From Madurella fahalii (Eukaryota; Ascomycota; Sordariomycetes; Sordariales), in assembly GCA_029876055.1 (NCBI GenBank), contig CM056874.1, forward strand, positions 3,224,001 to 3,288,000: a DNA stretch of 64,000 nucleotides, written 5' to 3'. The notes beneath the pieces were generated by a model that did no database searches, was not told the origin of the DNA, and saw nothing but the letters and a program-made list of their open reading frames with translations. The position numbers were made by a program, and so were the translations under genes. The stretch's first letter is position 1. Every line of letters starts with the position of its first letter. Positions 1-14,000 of the stretch are shown here, one piece after another.

Positions 1-762
1 CGGGACGAATGACCACAACGAAGCTAACAACGTGTCCACTGAAGCCTACATTGATGCCCTGACCAAGATCATCCAAGGTGTTCATGGCAAGTGGCCAAAG
101 GCGCAGGTCATAGTCATGGTAAGCTTGCCTTACGAGACGAGATGCCAGTCACGAGACCTAATTCGATCTTGTTCTGCCAAAGTCCCTCTGGCTGGGCTTC
201 TACCAGTCGGGCAACACATACTTGCCAAATGCTCCCCAGGGCTGGGTCGATGAGATCTATCAGATGGTCAAGTGGTAAGTCTTTTCCCATGTTCCTATTA
301 GGCCAGCCCAGGCGTATATCACGACGGAAGCCTCCCTTAGCCCTTTCTTACCCCCAGAGAGTCTGATGCATGGGAACTGACATCGCGTCCAGGTTCAATT
401 CAGACGCTTACCTCCGCAACCCAACCATCTACGACGGCGTCACGAAGAAGACCTCCAGGACTGGCAAGGAGTCAAGGCCCTTTGTCCATTACTTCAACAC
501 CACCGGCATCATGCAACACAACGATATCGCGCCTCAGTGGCACCCCACAGACGTAGGCGCCATCAAAGTCGCTAGCCACCTGCAGCAGTTTATTCGGCTG
601 AAGTTCGACTGGAACCTTTATGCCACCGGGCCCGAGTGAGTCTTTCTCCTCTGTCATGTCTCCTCTACACCTTGGACTAATATGAGGTTTCTTTCTTTCT
701 TCTTTCTTTCTTTCAGGGTCTATCACGAGACGCTTTATTGGAATGACCAGTCGGGCTATTGA
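1..762 (+). CDS. SGNH/GDSL-type hydrolase, 5'-truncated by window edge
   Basis: This is the C-terminal part of a lipase/esterase-like SGNH hydrolase, probably a secreted carbohydrate esterase. Exons read 2..118, 183..274, 393..635 and 717..762, joined by three introns with GTAAG(C/T) or GTGAGT donors and AG acceptors; the frame stays open across all joins and stops at 760-762. The first residues are GTND, the usual block III of SGNH enzymes with the oxyanion-hole Asn. Near the C-terminus there is HPTDVG, which matches the catalytic-His block V. The nucleophile Ser block lies before the window. The Asp normally three residues before the His is not there (Pro instead), so either another acid is used or this subfamily differs. 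The tail is rich in aromatic residues (FDW, LYW, SGY). The family assignment is sound; the substrate is unknown. Confidence 0.8.
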
Positions 763-3700
763 GTATGGCCACGGGAATCTTGCGCCTCAGGTTGCTCAAG
801 CGGGCATGTGGTAACAGGATGTGGTGGTTGCCCCTAGCGAGGGAAAGGCAGGGAAAGGCAAGAAAATACCCTTCGCAAAGGGTCGGACACTATCTGTGGC
901 ATGCACTAGTTTGGGGAAAGGCGGGCCTCTATCAATAGCGTTATCGCCGTTGACCTCCCTGGCCTCTGTGGCCCGTACCAGCTGTAGATGGCATGGTGAT
1001 GTCAATGTCATCACGGCAACATGACTTACAGCCGACTTTGGGTATTCCGGATAGAAGATATGTTTTGACAGCAGTAAGCGGTCGTGTGTGGCCGACGATC
1101 GGCTCCTTCTACAATCTAGAACCCAGAGGGGTCAGCAACGCCGGGCTAAGACCGGGCGGAGATCCCACTTTGACAGGGAACCGTAGGAACCAAAAAAGGG
1201 GCGAGTCGAACACGACAAAGATGTGGCGGTACTTGGACAGCTACCTAAGGCTCTGTGTGCCAATAGCATCACCTAGGATAGTCACTCAAGCTCAGAGTAA
1301 TAAGTGAAGTGGGCCTTTGTATGTGTCCCTTGTTCTCGACACTGGTCATAACCGAGAGGGGAAGGTCATACTTCCATGCTGTGACTTCATTTGAGGCACT
1401 GCAAACTTCTCACTGCTCCTTGAAGAAGGAGGGGAAGGAGAAGAAGGCGGCGCCAACCGCCCGCCCATTGAGAACAAACAAAATACTCAGCTGACCAATG
1501 AGACTTGGGTGGTCTATTTTGACTCTTCGTACGTAACTTGCTTGCTTATCCCAGGCAGTGCCGAAGACACCCGCTTGCCCGCTCTCACCTCCGGCCGATT
1601 TACATCTACTGGTCGGGTACTGATCAGACTGATCATCAGGATCTACCCATGATTCTTGATGGCGTATTTCGAATACTCGCGGCCCGCTCGCCTGACCCCG
1701 TCTGTCCTCACCCTTTCCGAAGCAGATCCGGGTCATGCCCGAGGAACGGAGAGATTTGCAAGGCAGGAAAGCGGGCGGCAAAGATCTCGGTGAACACTGA
1801 CTCGCCGGGATTTAGCTTCTGCCAGGGTTGCAACTTGGCGTCATGCTTTACACCAACTTTCCGATTACGACGCCCTTACATGGAAACTCTTCGGTCTATC
1901 CGATATTACGGCCACCGGTCAATGAATGGACATCGTATCGCATTTGGATGCTTTGATGTGACAGGGAAAAAAAAAAAAAGCAAAGCGAGAACGGACCAGC
2001 CTTACAAATAGCTTGCTCGGTATGATCGCCGCTTGCCTGGCCAAGCTGCATGCACTTGACTCCGGCCCTTTTGTTGGAGTCAAGCATGTTAACCACCGCC
2101 CGGCTAACCGAATCGGACACAGTGCGTGTCTTACTTTTGCATTATGCGTGTGAAAAACAGATGAAAATGTGAGCGGATAGGCTTTCTTGGCTGGTGGCTA
2201 AATGTGTCAGATGTTGAGCATGAGAGAGTGAAGGCTTTCCACACCTTTCACCTTACCCCGGTTCAAGTTTTGGCATGGGATGACGGCTGGGCACTGTCAT
2301 CGACCCCTGTTGTTTACTCCCCCCCTTCCGCCGGCTGCTGGCAGAGCCGAGTGTCGAAAGGGACACGCCTGAAACACCAAACCCGCCGCATCTCCGGCCC
2401 AGCCCCAGCCCCCTCGCCAATTCCTAACCTTACGTTATGTGATGTCTGCAGGGGACATCAAGGCCGTTGATATTCGAGAGCGGCCTCGTGTGCAAGGCGG
2501 CGGATAAAAGTCGGATCCGAGGATCCATACTAATCGGCGATATGGGTTGTTTGCCGGTGGACTCCCCTCGGACGCTAGGGAATGGCTTCCGAAGCCGGCA
2601 GATTTCCCATCATTTCGTATACGGCCCTTTTCTTCACACCATTCCCAAGGGAACGGATTGCGGGTGTGATTGTCGATGGTCTCGTAGAAGAGGCGTCGTC
2701 AATTGTCCTTTTGTCTCATCCCATGCCTCTGGTAGCTCGTACCTTGGCGATTCCCATTCGCGGAGCGCATGTGCAAGTCTGAGACATGCATAGACGAGAT
2801 TGAGTTTGGTTGCGCTAGGATCGGGTCCGGCCGCTGGTTGAGCTGACTTGCAAGTCGGCGATGGATGAATTCGGTGTAGCCAGGACCCGGCAACATGGGT
2901 AGTGGTAACTAGCGTTTAGCGCCATGATCCTCACGGGTGCGGCGCCACGCAGAAACGCCATCGTTTCAGCCATGCCACGGTTCCCAAAGAGGCGGCTGAT
3001 CGCGACGATCTTCTTCCGGGGAAGCTCGAGGGTCTCTCCAGCTGGCTTGAGTCGGGCAAGGCTGCGGGGGCGTGGCTTGACTCTTCAACTGTCCCAGAGA
3101 AAGGTCTGCAGAATAATCAAAGCAAGGAGCGTGGCGCGTCTAAATCTCAAACAAAGTTAACCTCGCTCAGTCTCGGTACTCCGGGCTCCACTGTGATTTT
3201 CCATTCCCATGGTTGACAAGTCATGAGGAGTCGGTGAGGATAAGCAGCGTGAGAAGGTGAGCCTGGCCCTTAGGCTCTGGTTGACTCGAGCTCCTCTCTG
3301 ATAAACAAAACGACAGCCCGGGGGTGTGTAGTGTAGTGCAGTAAAAGCATCCCTCGCAGATCCTTGCATAATTTTAGGGTACGGAGGCTCCGGACGCGTG
3401 TTTGCAATGTTAACATGTGCTCGCCCTGTGTCATCTGAACTTCGCGGGTTGTCGAAACTGAGGGTGCCGTTTCTTGTCTGCTTAGACAATCCGAGTCTGC
3501 CGAGTGATGGAAACAATAAACCTTTGCGCACCGAGCAGATGTCCGTCTTTCGGCCTTGATGCCAAAGATTACGGTGGCTGACGCAACCTACTCATGTGTA
3601 CTCCGTTGTTTGCAGAGTGATTGCCCACGATGGGCTGTTGGTGGTGTTACTAAATTATTGGAATGTGGCGTGAACTAAGTCAGTAGTTGTTTGCGAGTTT

Positions 3701-6004
3701 GCAAATCCCGATTTCTTGGCGAAGCCTCGAACTGATCGGTGATGGTCTCTCACAGCGATTATCCCAGAACCGAAATGTGGGATGTGCCGGGCTCAATGAC
3801 GCCCACTCTCGACTCCATGCGCGAAGGACTTGCCTTTTCTGACACCAGCCAAGCGCGCGATTTGCCCACAATGCTTACAGTGCCGGACTCTGTCGGCGCG
3901 GTCCGGTTCCATGACATCAGCCACGCGCCCAACGCTGATTTGAGCGAGAGGGGAGTATGCGTGTCCCTCGCACGCGCAGGTGTCGATCGCTGAAGATCGC
4001 CCGCTCGCCAGAATGTTCCCAATTTAGATAGACGGCATGCACGGCTTGGCAGCGAAGGCAACGCTCAAGAGTTGATCGACATGATTGACAAAGTTTGAGG
4101 GGATGGCGGTGGGGAAGGTGTTGAAGATCATCTGCAGAAACGGAGCAAGCGCCGAGGATATCCAAAAGACAAGAAGCCCAACAGGGCAAGGAAGGACAGG
4201 CGCCAAGAGGAGCCACTGTGGGACAGGCTAACGCACGCCAGAAGCGCGCTAGAACAAAAGCCCAAAGAACTGACGGAACAGATGTTCAATTTGAACCCCC
4301 CGGGCCCCGCAAGTGAAGGCGTCGGGGTGCTTGCATTGGCTCGACCCACCTCAACGGACATTGGGATGGTTTTTGGCAGCGGCCGATGCAGATCATCTGT
4401 CTGTCGTCACCTCCCGCTCGCCGTTGGACAACGTGTGCACGGTGCAACCGTTTCCGTCGCCTTGCTTCGCTCTAGTCTGCCGAAGACATTTCTTGGGGGC
4501 TGGAAAACGCAAAGACGCTGAAGATCATCACGGCAGAAGCTTTGCGACGGCAATTTATGACAAGATTGGCAGGACACGCGACTGCTCACACTCTGCAAAG
4601 ACACGCAATTACAGCCCGTCACTCCCATTGCCTCGACGCTGTAACACGACTCGGGTTCTAGTTTGTTTTTTTATTCTTTTTACTTCCGTCTTTTTCTAGC
4701 TGCCTTGTTTTTCTTTTCTTTTTTTTTCTCCCTTGCCTTCCTCCTTTGCTCCGTCCTATGGACACCGGAATCCACTTCCTCGGCTGCCAAGGATCTGCGA
4801 TGATCCTTGTTTCCTGGGGTATTCGCTATGTAGGGTAAGGTCCGTTTCGGCCGACAACTAACGGGGCTCCGCTGCCTTTCGGGTTATGTCAAAAGACCGG
4901 TCCTCGAAATGGCGGTCTGGCTTTGGATAGTGATGTGCGAAGCCGACAATCCTCTCTCATTTAGTCCTGATTATTTTCGTGTATCATGCGGCTTGAACAT
5001 TTCGGCGTGCATTAGGTGTATTTCGGACAGCCGAGTTCCAGGACGACCATGTCATGACAATTTGCTGACTTTACGAGTCACCGTAGGGGAAGTCCCGGTA
5101 GTCGGGAACGCCCGATCTATGGCCCACTAGGCCCCGGCCCCCATTGGCTGCGGGGGAGAAAACGGTAAAGCCAAAAACGCAGACCTGGGCGCGATTAGGA
5201 AGAAGTCCGCGTCTTTCACCGTGTGGATAATGAAGGCAGAGGAGGCGGAGAGTGAGTTCAGGTAAAACCTAACCGTTGGATGTCAGCACGCTGTGTCCGG
5301 AATGCTGTGTCCGTACCATGGGATATAAATTACTGTTAGAACGATGTATTTCCCGACCGGCAAGATTTCCTGGCGTGCCAAACGCCTTATCAAAAACCGT
5401 ACCCTTCACATAAGCAGTTTTAAAGCAGGTGTATGCATAGTGATTCTTTTGCGCCTCGCCTCATCCGGCAGGCCTGATCCATTCGAGTCTCTCAAATTGT
5501 ACAAAGTCCTCGCCCGAGTGGGCTGTCCCACGATTCTATACGCATCATCTTGTTCCAAGCTTGCCCAAGATGTGAAAAACAAGAATGGTGAAGCCCGTCG
5601 GATACATCATGTTCGTAACAAAAGAAAATAACTAGAAAGCAAACGCCAATGTAAATGCCAATCAGATCGCGATTATCCAAGAACCCCATTCGCCGCAGCC
5701 GCTACGCCATGGGGAAAGGCCGATCCGTGAATGATTCTCCGCCGGCCCCATCTGCTACCATGCCCATGTGAGGACTTGTCCCAAACAACACCCCTTTTTC
5801 CATGCGCTAGTCGTGGTTCGTCCTTGAAAAGCCCGCCCCCGATGTATGACCGCCCGGAAGGAAAGGATTAGAAACTAAAAATACCGATTTTATTGTTGTA
5901 GTCGTCGTCGGTCGTCGTATCCTGTACCGCCAGGGTCCGGGATTTGCTGCTAAGTCTATGGATGGGTTGATCGGGTTGAATTAAAAAACGTTGTTCTGGT
6001 AGGT
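763..6004. other. Gene-free 5.2 kb region between two 3' ends
   Basis: This lies between the 3' end of the SGNH hydrolase and the 3' end of the flbC-type gene, so it contains both 3' UTRs. Only short chance ORFs (up to 157 codons) are present on either strand, none with a recognisable domain. There is a run of 12-13 A near 1966-1978 and pyrimidine-rich stretches near 4660-4745. I see no tRNA, no terminal repeats and no transposase-like fragment. Confidence 0.5.
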
Positions 6005-7065
6005 TCAAGCCCTGCTGCCGCTGCTCCCGGCGCTGCTGCTACTGCTGCTACTGCTGTCAAAGTTGTGGCAGCCGCGCTCGTGGCGCTTCATGTTGCTCCG
6101 TACGCTGAATGCCTTACCGCAACCAGGGAAGGGGCATTTAAAAGGCTTCTCGCCCGTGTGCGAGTGGCTGTGGATCCGCAGGGAGCTTGGCCGCGAGAAG
6201 GCTTTGTTGCACGTCTGGCAGATGTAGCGGTCTTGGCTCTGGGGGAACGATGCCGCCGAGGAAGGGGCAATGTAATGATGATGCTGCCAGGGGTTGGCGC
6301 CTCCTGTCGGGGCAAGCGTCACCGAGACAGGTAGCGGCGGGGGGAAAGCCTATCAAGTCCGGGTTAGTCACTCGCTCCCTGGGGGAGAAACCGCGGCACT
6401 TCCATGCGACTTACCTGGGGAAGGGGTCGCTGGTAGTAGAGCCCAGACATTTGCGGCTGTGGCGCGGCGGCCTGCATCGGAGGGTAGTAGGAGGTCATGG
6501 CGGGTTGACCGATATAAGCCGGACCGGCGAACTGGGTTTGATATGCCGAGGCCTGGACCGAGACTCGGGGGACCGCAGCAGCAGGAGCCATCTGCCGAGC
6601 ATCTGCCTCCATCGGACCCAGCGGTGGCGTCGCCTCGAAATAGTAATTAGAGCCGTTCGAGACCTGGCTTACGGACCTCGTTGACGGTGAGTTGTATCCC
6701 TCGAACGACGCATCCGAGGACATGGGTGGGCTTGGAGGCAGTGCTGTCCTGACCACTGTCGGGTTGCCGTAGTGCGAAGAGTTCGGCCGCGTCTCGGGCT
6801 TGGATGTTTGTGCTAGACACGGGTTGTTAGTATCGCATCGACCAGCGCTTTGCACCATCATCCGGTCCTTACGTTGCTGCTGAGATTGAGGTGACGTCTC
6901 TGAAGTGGGAGAACCTTGGTCCGCCAGCCCAAGAAGGTTCGAGATGGACGGAAGGGAGCACTTTGCGGTCTCGTCCATTGGCGGTGAAGGTGGTGGGACG
7001 TAGCCATAGTGGAGACTCTGTTGGGGAGCGTGTGCGTAGTGTGTTGTGACCATGGTGGTTGCCAT
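6005..7065 (-). CDS. flbC: C2H2 zinc-finger conidiation regulator FlbC
   Basis: Predicted nuclear transcription factor of 311 aa, homologous to FlbC, which acts upstream of conidiophore development in Aspergillus and related fungi. Coding exons are complement(6873..7065, 6415..6812, 6005..6349); both introns (60 and 65 nt) have GTAAG donors and TAG acceptors, and the first has a CTAAC branch site. Two adjacent C2H2 fingers lie at about residues 241-261 (C241, C244, H257, H261) and 269-292 (C269, C274, H287, H292), with the family signatures SRPSSLRIHSHSHTGEKPF and FSVRSNMKRHERGCH. The N-terminal two thirds are Pro/Ser/Tyr-rich with PPSPPM twice, as expected for an activation region. The tail is a Ser-rich run after the fingers. 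The start is the ATG at 7065 (MATTMV); the frame stays open 75 codons further upstream to 7290, but that part looks non-coding. Confidence 0.9.
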
Positions 7066-8063
7066 GTCCGCTAGAATAAGCCCGGCCGTGGATGGGCGAG
7101 GCAATGGGCAAAGTGCTCTGGCTTTTGGCCTGGGCAGTGAGGAGGCTGCTTTGCGATGACCCGTGATTATTCCTCGGACGGCAGTGACAGTACCGCAGGT
7201 TTTCGTCGTGAGTGGGGTCTCTGACCAAAGTATATCGAAGTGCCAGCTGGAATAAGTTGTTGAAAGAATCGACTGTGTAGCGTCTTCCAAGTCGGTAAAT
7301 CCGGCTGCAGGAGGGGTGGGCTGGATTAAGTACTAGATAGTATGCATCGGAAAAGAAGCTTATTGACATTCGGGATTGGGGAGGCAGGGCGTTTTGTACC
7401 ATCAGATCTCCCGAAGCAGATACATCCCTGGAGATATGTGTGGACGATCCAGCGGAAATCCACCCAAATCCACAAGTTGATCCCCGGACCAAGGCGGCCA
7501 GCAGGTGTTGTCGCAAATTGTTGTGGGTCTGACCGGCGGCCTTGGGGTGCTGTGCCAGGCCAGGATCACGGCCCATGGCCGGGTGTTGATCAGAGGATCC
7601 CCCCTGTCGCCCCTCCATCGTCACTCGGTACATGCCCCGTGTACTGCGGTACAAGGTACATGCGTCTGAACGTATAACGCTTCTATTATACGTGGCTCTG
7701 ACTCCGGGTGCGTCGGGGACACCTTGCCATGATGCCTGAGCCCAATGTCAGGCCCACGATCAATTCTGCATCCCACAGCCAGCCGAGGGGTCGCACAGGA
7801 CGGGGTCCCGACTAACGTGATTGCCATTGATCTACCGATTCCAGACGTTTGAGGCTCATGCTGCCAAAGGCAGCGCCCATTAGACCGAACAAACCCCATG
7901 CACCTCTATGCGCGCCGGCTGCTCTCAGTCCAGTTTCTGATGCGCAACGGCAGGCAATCAATCGAAGCACAGCTGGAAAACATCGAGAATTGTCCGAAGG
8001 AGCGGCAAACTGGTGCGCGCGTTTCTGGTGGTCGCGTTTCGAGGGAGGGAGGGGTGTGGGTGA

Positions 8064-8094
8064 GTGTATGTGTGTGCGTGTGTGTGTGTGTGTG
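8064..8094. repeat. (TG)n microsatellite
   Basis: About 31 bases of imperfect alternating TG, interrupted by TATG and CGTG units. It lies about 1 kb upstream of the flbC start. Confidence 0.85.
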
Positions 8095-11000
8095 CTGCTG
8101 CGGTCCTGCCCACGCTAGCCTAGAAAAGTGATTTACTTTTCTGCTGCCGCCTCGCTGGACCACGGAGAACTTTACCGGAACAGGATATGCTGCCGGACCC
8201 AAGCTTGGTGTGTGGAGGGGTGTGGTTACGTCGTGGTACGTACCGTGGCACCCCGGCTTGTCACGCCGCTTGGGCCTTTTGGGACGGGGACCCCTGAATG
8301 CAGACAGGCAAACTTGAGACGAGCACCGGCTTCGAACCTTTGTGCTTCACTACGGATAAGGCCACCAGGGGTAGAGCGCTTGGTTCTTGCTGTGACCGGA
8401 TTGTTGAGCTGATCTTATGCCGTTCATCATGACGCCTTGCATTCTCTCACTCGAAACGAGTCGTTTTTCAGGATTTACCTCAGCTGCCGGTTGACCGCCG
8501 TCGCTCTTCCAGAAATCTTCTGATTGTGCGGCCGTGCCGTTGATTTCCGATCCATTTCTGCTGGAGATCATATCTCGCATGCTTTCTCACTGCCGGCTCG
8601 CCGCGCTATGGCGGTCGTTCCGGATATGCCACAAGGAGGGCAGTTTCCTTCGCTTCCACCCGCGGTTGGAACAGCAGAGAAGGCAGTCGAGATCCCCGGC
8701 AACATCCCACGATACAAGCTCGCTGCGTGTCAGATACTTCGCTTTGTGTTAGGCTAAGACACAACATCTTGCTTTCTGCTGCTCCGGCAAGTTGGGTGCC
8801 CCACAGAAAGATCTGTCCAAAGAGCGACCGTTTTGAACGACACGGCAACACCCCCGCGATGCTATGTCTGATCAATTGCCCGGGAGGCAGGCAGATCGTT
8901 GGATATGAGATGGTGATGGTTGGACAGCCCGTGATCTGTTTCACCCAGTGACTTGGATACTGCTGTTACGGTCGTTTAGTAGGCTTGCACATACGGCACG
9001 TTTGGTAGAGCGCCATCAAACACGCCAATGTTGACAGAGAGCTATCCTGGTGATGTAGGCTGCTTGGCCCGGCCGGACTCTCAGTTAAAGGCTGCCAAAG
9101 GGCGCAGAAGATGGCTCTTGCGCCAACAGTTCCGTGCTCCAGTCACGTTTCTCGAGAAACACGATGGAGATTCTCGGAAACAAAGGCTAATCTCGACAGA
9201 TCGGCTGGACCTCCCTCGAGCGAGCCGCCAGGGGAAGCTCGGGTGCTTTGGTGGCTTGTCCGGGGCGCGCCGAGATTGGCGACGGGGTTCAGGGGTCCTT
9301 GATCGTCGGCGGAAGCGAGTCTTATTGTTGACTGGGGTAGGGACGGAATCGACTGCAGCCTGTCTGGCCCTGTATCTGACACACGGCAGGGGCCAGCAGA
9401 GAAGATCTGCTGGGAATCCGGTGCAGTGCGTCTCGAGCGCCCAGCATGCCTAACATGCCTGGCACGCGTGGTACGCTTTGGACTCTTTTGGGGGCGGCCG
9501 GAAAGAAGAAGAGCCTAAGAGGGGACAAGCAGATGGGCCCGTCGTGCCACACCTGTGCCACATGCGCGGCTCACTGCAAGGCCAGCCAGTCCCAAGGCAT
9601 GATTGACGGGATGAGATTACGATAGCAGGTTGGCAAACCGGCGTCGAACTTAAACACCGAGTGATGGCCGCTCGTGCGCCGCGAGACAGGCAAGAGCTTG
9701 GGATGACTGCTCCAGGAGATGCACGCTACTTTCTTGACAGCTGCAGCCTCCTGCATGCGATGCCGGGCTCTCTTACTTGCACCATCCCATCCCACTGCCG
9801 TAGCAGTAGGGCACAGACAGCATAGCGCTATGATGTTTTGGTGATGGTTGACGGTTTCGCCTTTTCAGATGCCCAGAGGGCATCGGGTGCAGGGCTATCC
9901 GGTGGCTTCCCACAGAACCGACGAGGCTATGCCCGATTGACAAGAAAGGTGGGATCGCTTGTCTGGTGTCGAGATGACAAAGCTCTGACGACTGAAATGG
10001 GGGCATTTGGACCTTTGCTGTTGGCATCGGCGATCGGATGCAGCTCCTGTCAAGTGAACCGGCCTGCGACGGGGTACCTCAAGGTGCTGTATATGTGTGC
10101 TGTATGTGCAGTACTGCACAGCACCATGCAAGAGATGCTCGTTTCTGCAATCCTGTGTGTAGGTAGCCAGCTGCCACTTGATCTAGCAAGAACAGTCCAC
10201 AATCTCGGCGTGTGCATTGGAACTCGATGCAATCTGACAAGTGCTGTTGCCGTCATCCCCCCGAATTGCATACTACTAGCACTACGAATTGTTGTTAAGA
10301 AACCTAGATTCTCGTTGCACGGCAAATGCATCCAATCGTCGACCCCGCGTACAGTAAAGTCGGTCGGTGGCCCGGAACGGAGCCCGTACCCGTCCCCCGG
10401 CTCAGAGTCCCCGCAACGAGGCCCGCACTCCCCTGTCGTCGCCCGCTAAAGACCGTTTGCTCGTCGCGGGCTTCTACCGCTCTCGGTCCTAGAGGAACCG
10501 AGGTTCCAGGCCTGCTATTCCGGCCAACTCTGCGGCAATTTGCGGCACAGAATCTTGTCTCCCCAGTGGGCATCTACTCTACACCTATTACTATCTACGT
10601 GTAGGTTGGGTGCGGTTGACCTTGAGCCTAGCTTTGTTTTTCTAGACCTTCACCAATTTGCGACAGCCTCCTCGCTCTTAGGTTCCGAGATAAGCAATCA
10701 TCGTTTCGGCCGCAACAAGGAAATAGAACACAGCCACATTACATCGACAATAAGAAAGAAATAAAATAAATGAATGAATGAATAAAGACGAAGAACCTGA
10801 ACTCTTCCTCTCGACACGAGCCGATACGAACTATCGATTTGTGTTCCGGAATTTTCAAGAGCAACGATCCTACGTCCAGGCAGACGCGAGGACCGGGGTT
10901 GTTTGTCCTCGACGGATCGATTGGGCTGCAGCACGACCACTTTGGGCCTCCTTGTTGACGGATTCGAACATTGACAACCGTCATTAAGAAGGTACCGAGA

Positions 11001-14000
11001 AGGGCACCCGCACGCCTGCGGGCATTCGTGCCATCACGGCGGCGTAGCCTAGTGGGCGAGGCCCGCTAACGATATTGACTTCGCACCGCCCGTTCCTCTG
11101 GTTCCGCGGTTACGGCTGAAGTTTGCAGGTGCTGTGTGGTGACGAACGGCTGTACTTCGGAGCCTCTTTGATTGCCCGCCCTATATGATGGCCGCTATAT
11201 CCCAGCCTGCCGCAGTTCTCCTCGACACAGCGTTACACTGCTGGCCTTGCGCCCCTGCAAGCAATACCGGTTTCCCAAACGGATATTACCCGTCTCGCGG
11301 GCGATCGACGTGGCGCTGGCTTAGCGCCCCTCGCTTAGGGCAGTAAGAGGCAGTGATGCCCGTTCGGGAAAAGTCCATGATCGGCGAGCGTTTTTGACGT
11401 TTCGGGTTCGGGAAATATGCCACGCCGCCCTCACATGTCATAAAGCAGCTGCCTCTTTCGGACAGTCGTGCCACCAGACGTCGTCATGATGGAGGCTGGA
11501 TCGCCGTCTCTCGACCACGGTTCCGAGTCGTCAGCTTGCATCTACAACGACTGCCTGCCGGTTCCTTCGGCACAACGTTCTAGCCTGTCCAGCGACCGCC
11601 GGGCAACCCTGGCTCGTCCGCACCTATTCAACCAACTGACCGCCAGTTGCTCCGAGCTCCTTGAGCAGCTAGGGCCTAGCATCAAGGGAGCAAACAGAGA
11701 AGGATTCTATTCCCCCCTCCCCCTGCTCAGAGTTACGATAGAAGCTCGACTTCGGGAGGGATGTGGGAAAACTACCTAGGTAAACTCTCGTCACCTGCTC
11801 ATGACTGGCTGTCATTGTGCCGCCGGCAGAGAGTTGGACAGCTCAGTCTGGTTCGAAATGAGCCCTTCATCAATGTGCCCCGGAGCTTGCAAAGTTCCCG
11901 CTCAGAGTGGGCGAAAATAATGATGTAACCACGGGGCTGGCCCTAGGTGGCAGCAGCGTTTCCCGTATCCCGACAGCAGGCGAATGTTCCTAATTGGCCC
12001 AGTAAGGAGGTGCATCCGGCCCACATTTCCACGCTTCGATGTAACCACGACAATCCTCCAAAGGAATAGAGTTTTGTGGTATCTGTCGATCAACGCAGGG
12101 GCGATCTTCCTGATCCGAGAGCTGTTGCCGTCCACGTAGAGTAAGCGAGGCTGTCAGGAGACTCGAACTGATCCCCCAGCGGAAGCTATTCCTACGCTAG
12201 AACAACGGCGCGAAACGGAGTCTAGACGGAGCCCAGGACCAGCAAAGATGTCGGATTCTTTGCCAGCCGGGCGGTCTATCAGATGCCCGGCCAAAGGTAA
12301 CGTTTTCCTGGGGTTTCCTCGTGCACCGTTTACGCCCCTTCACAGCATGAACTATTATTCCCAGACGCTAGATTAAAACAATAGCAAACATTGCAAGCCC
12401 CTGCGGGCAATCTGGATTCTTTGGTAGCACGCAGACCGGCGCCGACCCGCTATCGGCATGTAGGGTGTTATTATCGATCTTAGTCCCAGACCTTTGGCTA
12501 GTTGAGTGCAACGCCACCTCTTGGAGCTTCCTTCTAGGGCGTCCCGGATGCGGTCACTCACCATTCTGGTCTGATGGTAGCCTATCACAATGAGGCCCAT
12601 TTCCCAGCTCCCTGGTGCTTCTCCCGAGCTATCGAAGCCGATGCTCCGAAGCACGGTCGAATACATGACACCCGGTCCTTTCGCGCCGTGTTCTATCCAT
12701 TGGGGCGCTCCGGGCCGGACGAACGCCTTACGGTTCGCTAGTGATGCGTTCTACTAGGGACGCCAGTGCCACATTCAAATGGCCACCACCTCGGTTGGGA
12801 GATTTGGGGAAGGGCTAAAGAAGCTGGGGTCCGGGTCGGACTGCTTAGGAACACGCCATCGTCCGCATGACGCCGTATTTGTCAGTTGAGCTCTCGGAGC
12901 CTATGCAAGACTGGAGCGTCGGATTTGATCCAACGACTCAAGGCCCGAGTGTGTTGCCGCTTGGCAATTGGCGACCGGGAGCTGAAGGAGCTGCCACTGC
13001 GCTCTAAGAGGGAAAGCGAGTCCCGGTCGGGCGCAACTCTCAAACTGAGCATATATTAAGGCCTGTTATTATTGCATGGTCTCGTCGACATGGTTAATCT
13101 GGAGGCTTTCTCTCAGCGCCACGCAGCTTTCAATCAATTACGAAGGCGGAATGAGGAGGCTTGTCACAAGGGCTCCTTTGTAGGATTTTTGGGAGGCTGT
13201 AAGATGCATCTACCAACATGCGCCGTTTTGGCAATGCACATACGGTTTCCGAAACGCTTGACCCGGCTGGCAAGTCCGATTTGAATCGCCGGTCTACCGC
13301 TCGCATCGTTCATGATGGAAATATTGAGGATCTTCTAGCGGCTAGACGCTGGATACCTCTCGGGGCATCACATATCGCAAAACTGCCGAGCAAGCGGCGC
13401 TGCCGGGGAGTCCAAACTGTACCCAAATCGCCAACCGTGGCTGCGTCTAGGCCTGATGTGCCCGTCATATGACATTAGAGGCCGCGATTCGAGATTCTTC
13501 TAGATGTAGTTGCGTAAGCAGTTTGCTTCTGCTCGCAAACGGCTCAGACCAGTGGGCGCCTCCGCCATCTGCATGAGATGATACAAGTTTGCTAGCCTGC
13601 AGCTGTCACCTGCGGTTTCCTGCCTCGCTAGCGACACCGGGCATGTCATCTTGCCAGCATCGCCCCGCGGTTAAACACACCGGTCTCTCCCTTCAAGCGA
13701 GACCTGCAGAACCGTCAACCAATGTCTGCACTTTTGCACACATCTTCCTGCCTGGGCAAAGAAATCGCGGCACGCGACTGGAGCATTGGTTCGTATGCGT
13801 GTGTGTGTGTGCTCTCCACACCTCTTCTGCGTTTGCTTGGAAGACTAAGCCAGCGCTCATCGGCGTGTTGGGTTTGTTCAAGATTGAAACCCTATATTTT
13901 GACGGCTGGAGGTCACTTTCATCTGTCTCCATGCTTCCCAAGTCTCTGGGAAGGTTGGTGGGCCGGGTGCAAGACGCAGGTGGGAGGGAGGGGCGGAGTC

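Noticed and set aside
6869..7654. 261-codon minus ORF overlapping the flbC exons
   Set aside because: It is a shadow in another frame of the flbC 5' region; no domain, and the flbC frame explains the conserved sequence.
8330..8400. tRNA-like GGTAGAGCGC and TTCGAA strings
   Set aside because: A/B-box-like strings are present but no acceptor or anticodon stem can be paired around them.
12140..12200. Possible tRNA T-arm (AGTTCGAGTCTCC on the minus strand)
   Set aside because: The flanking bases do not pair as a T-stem and no D-arm or acceptor stem is present.
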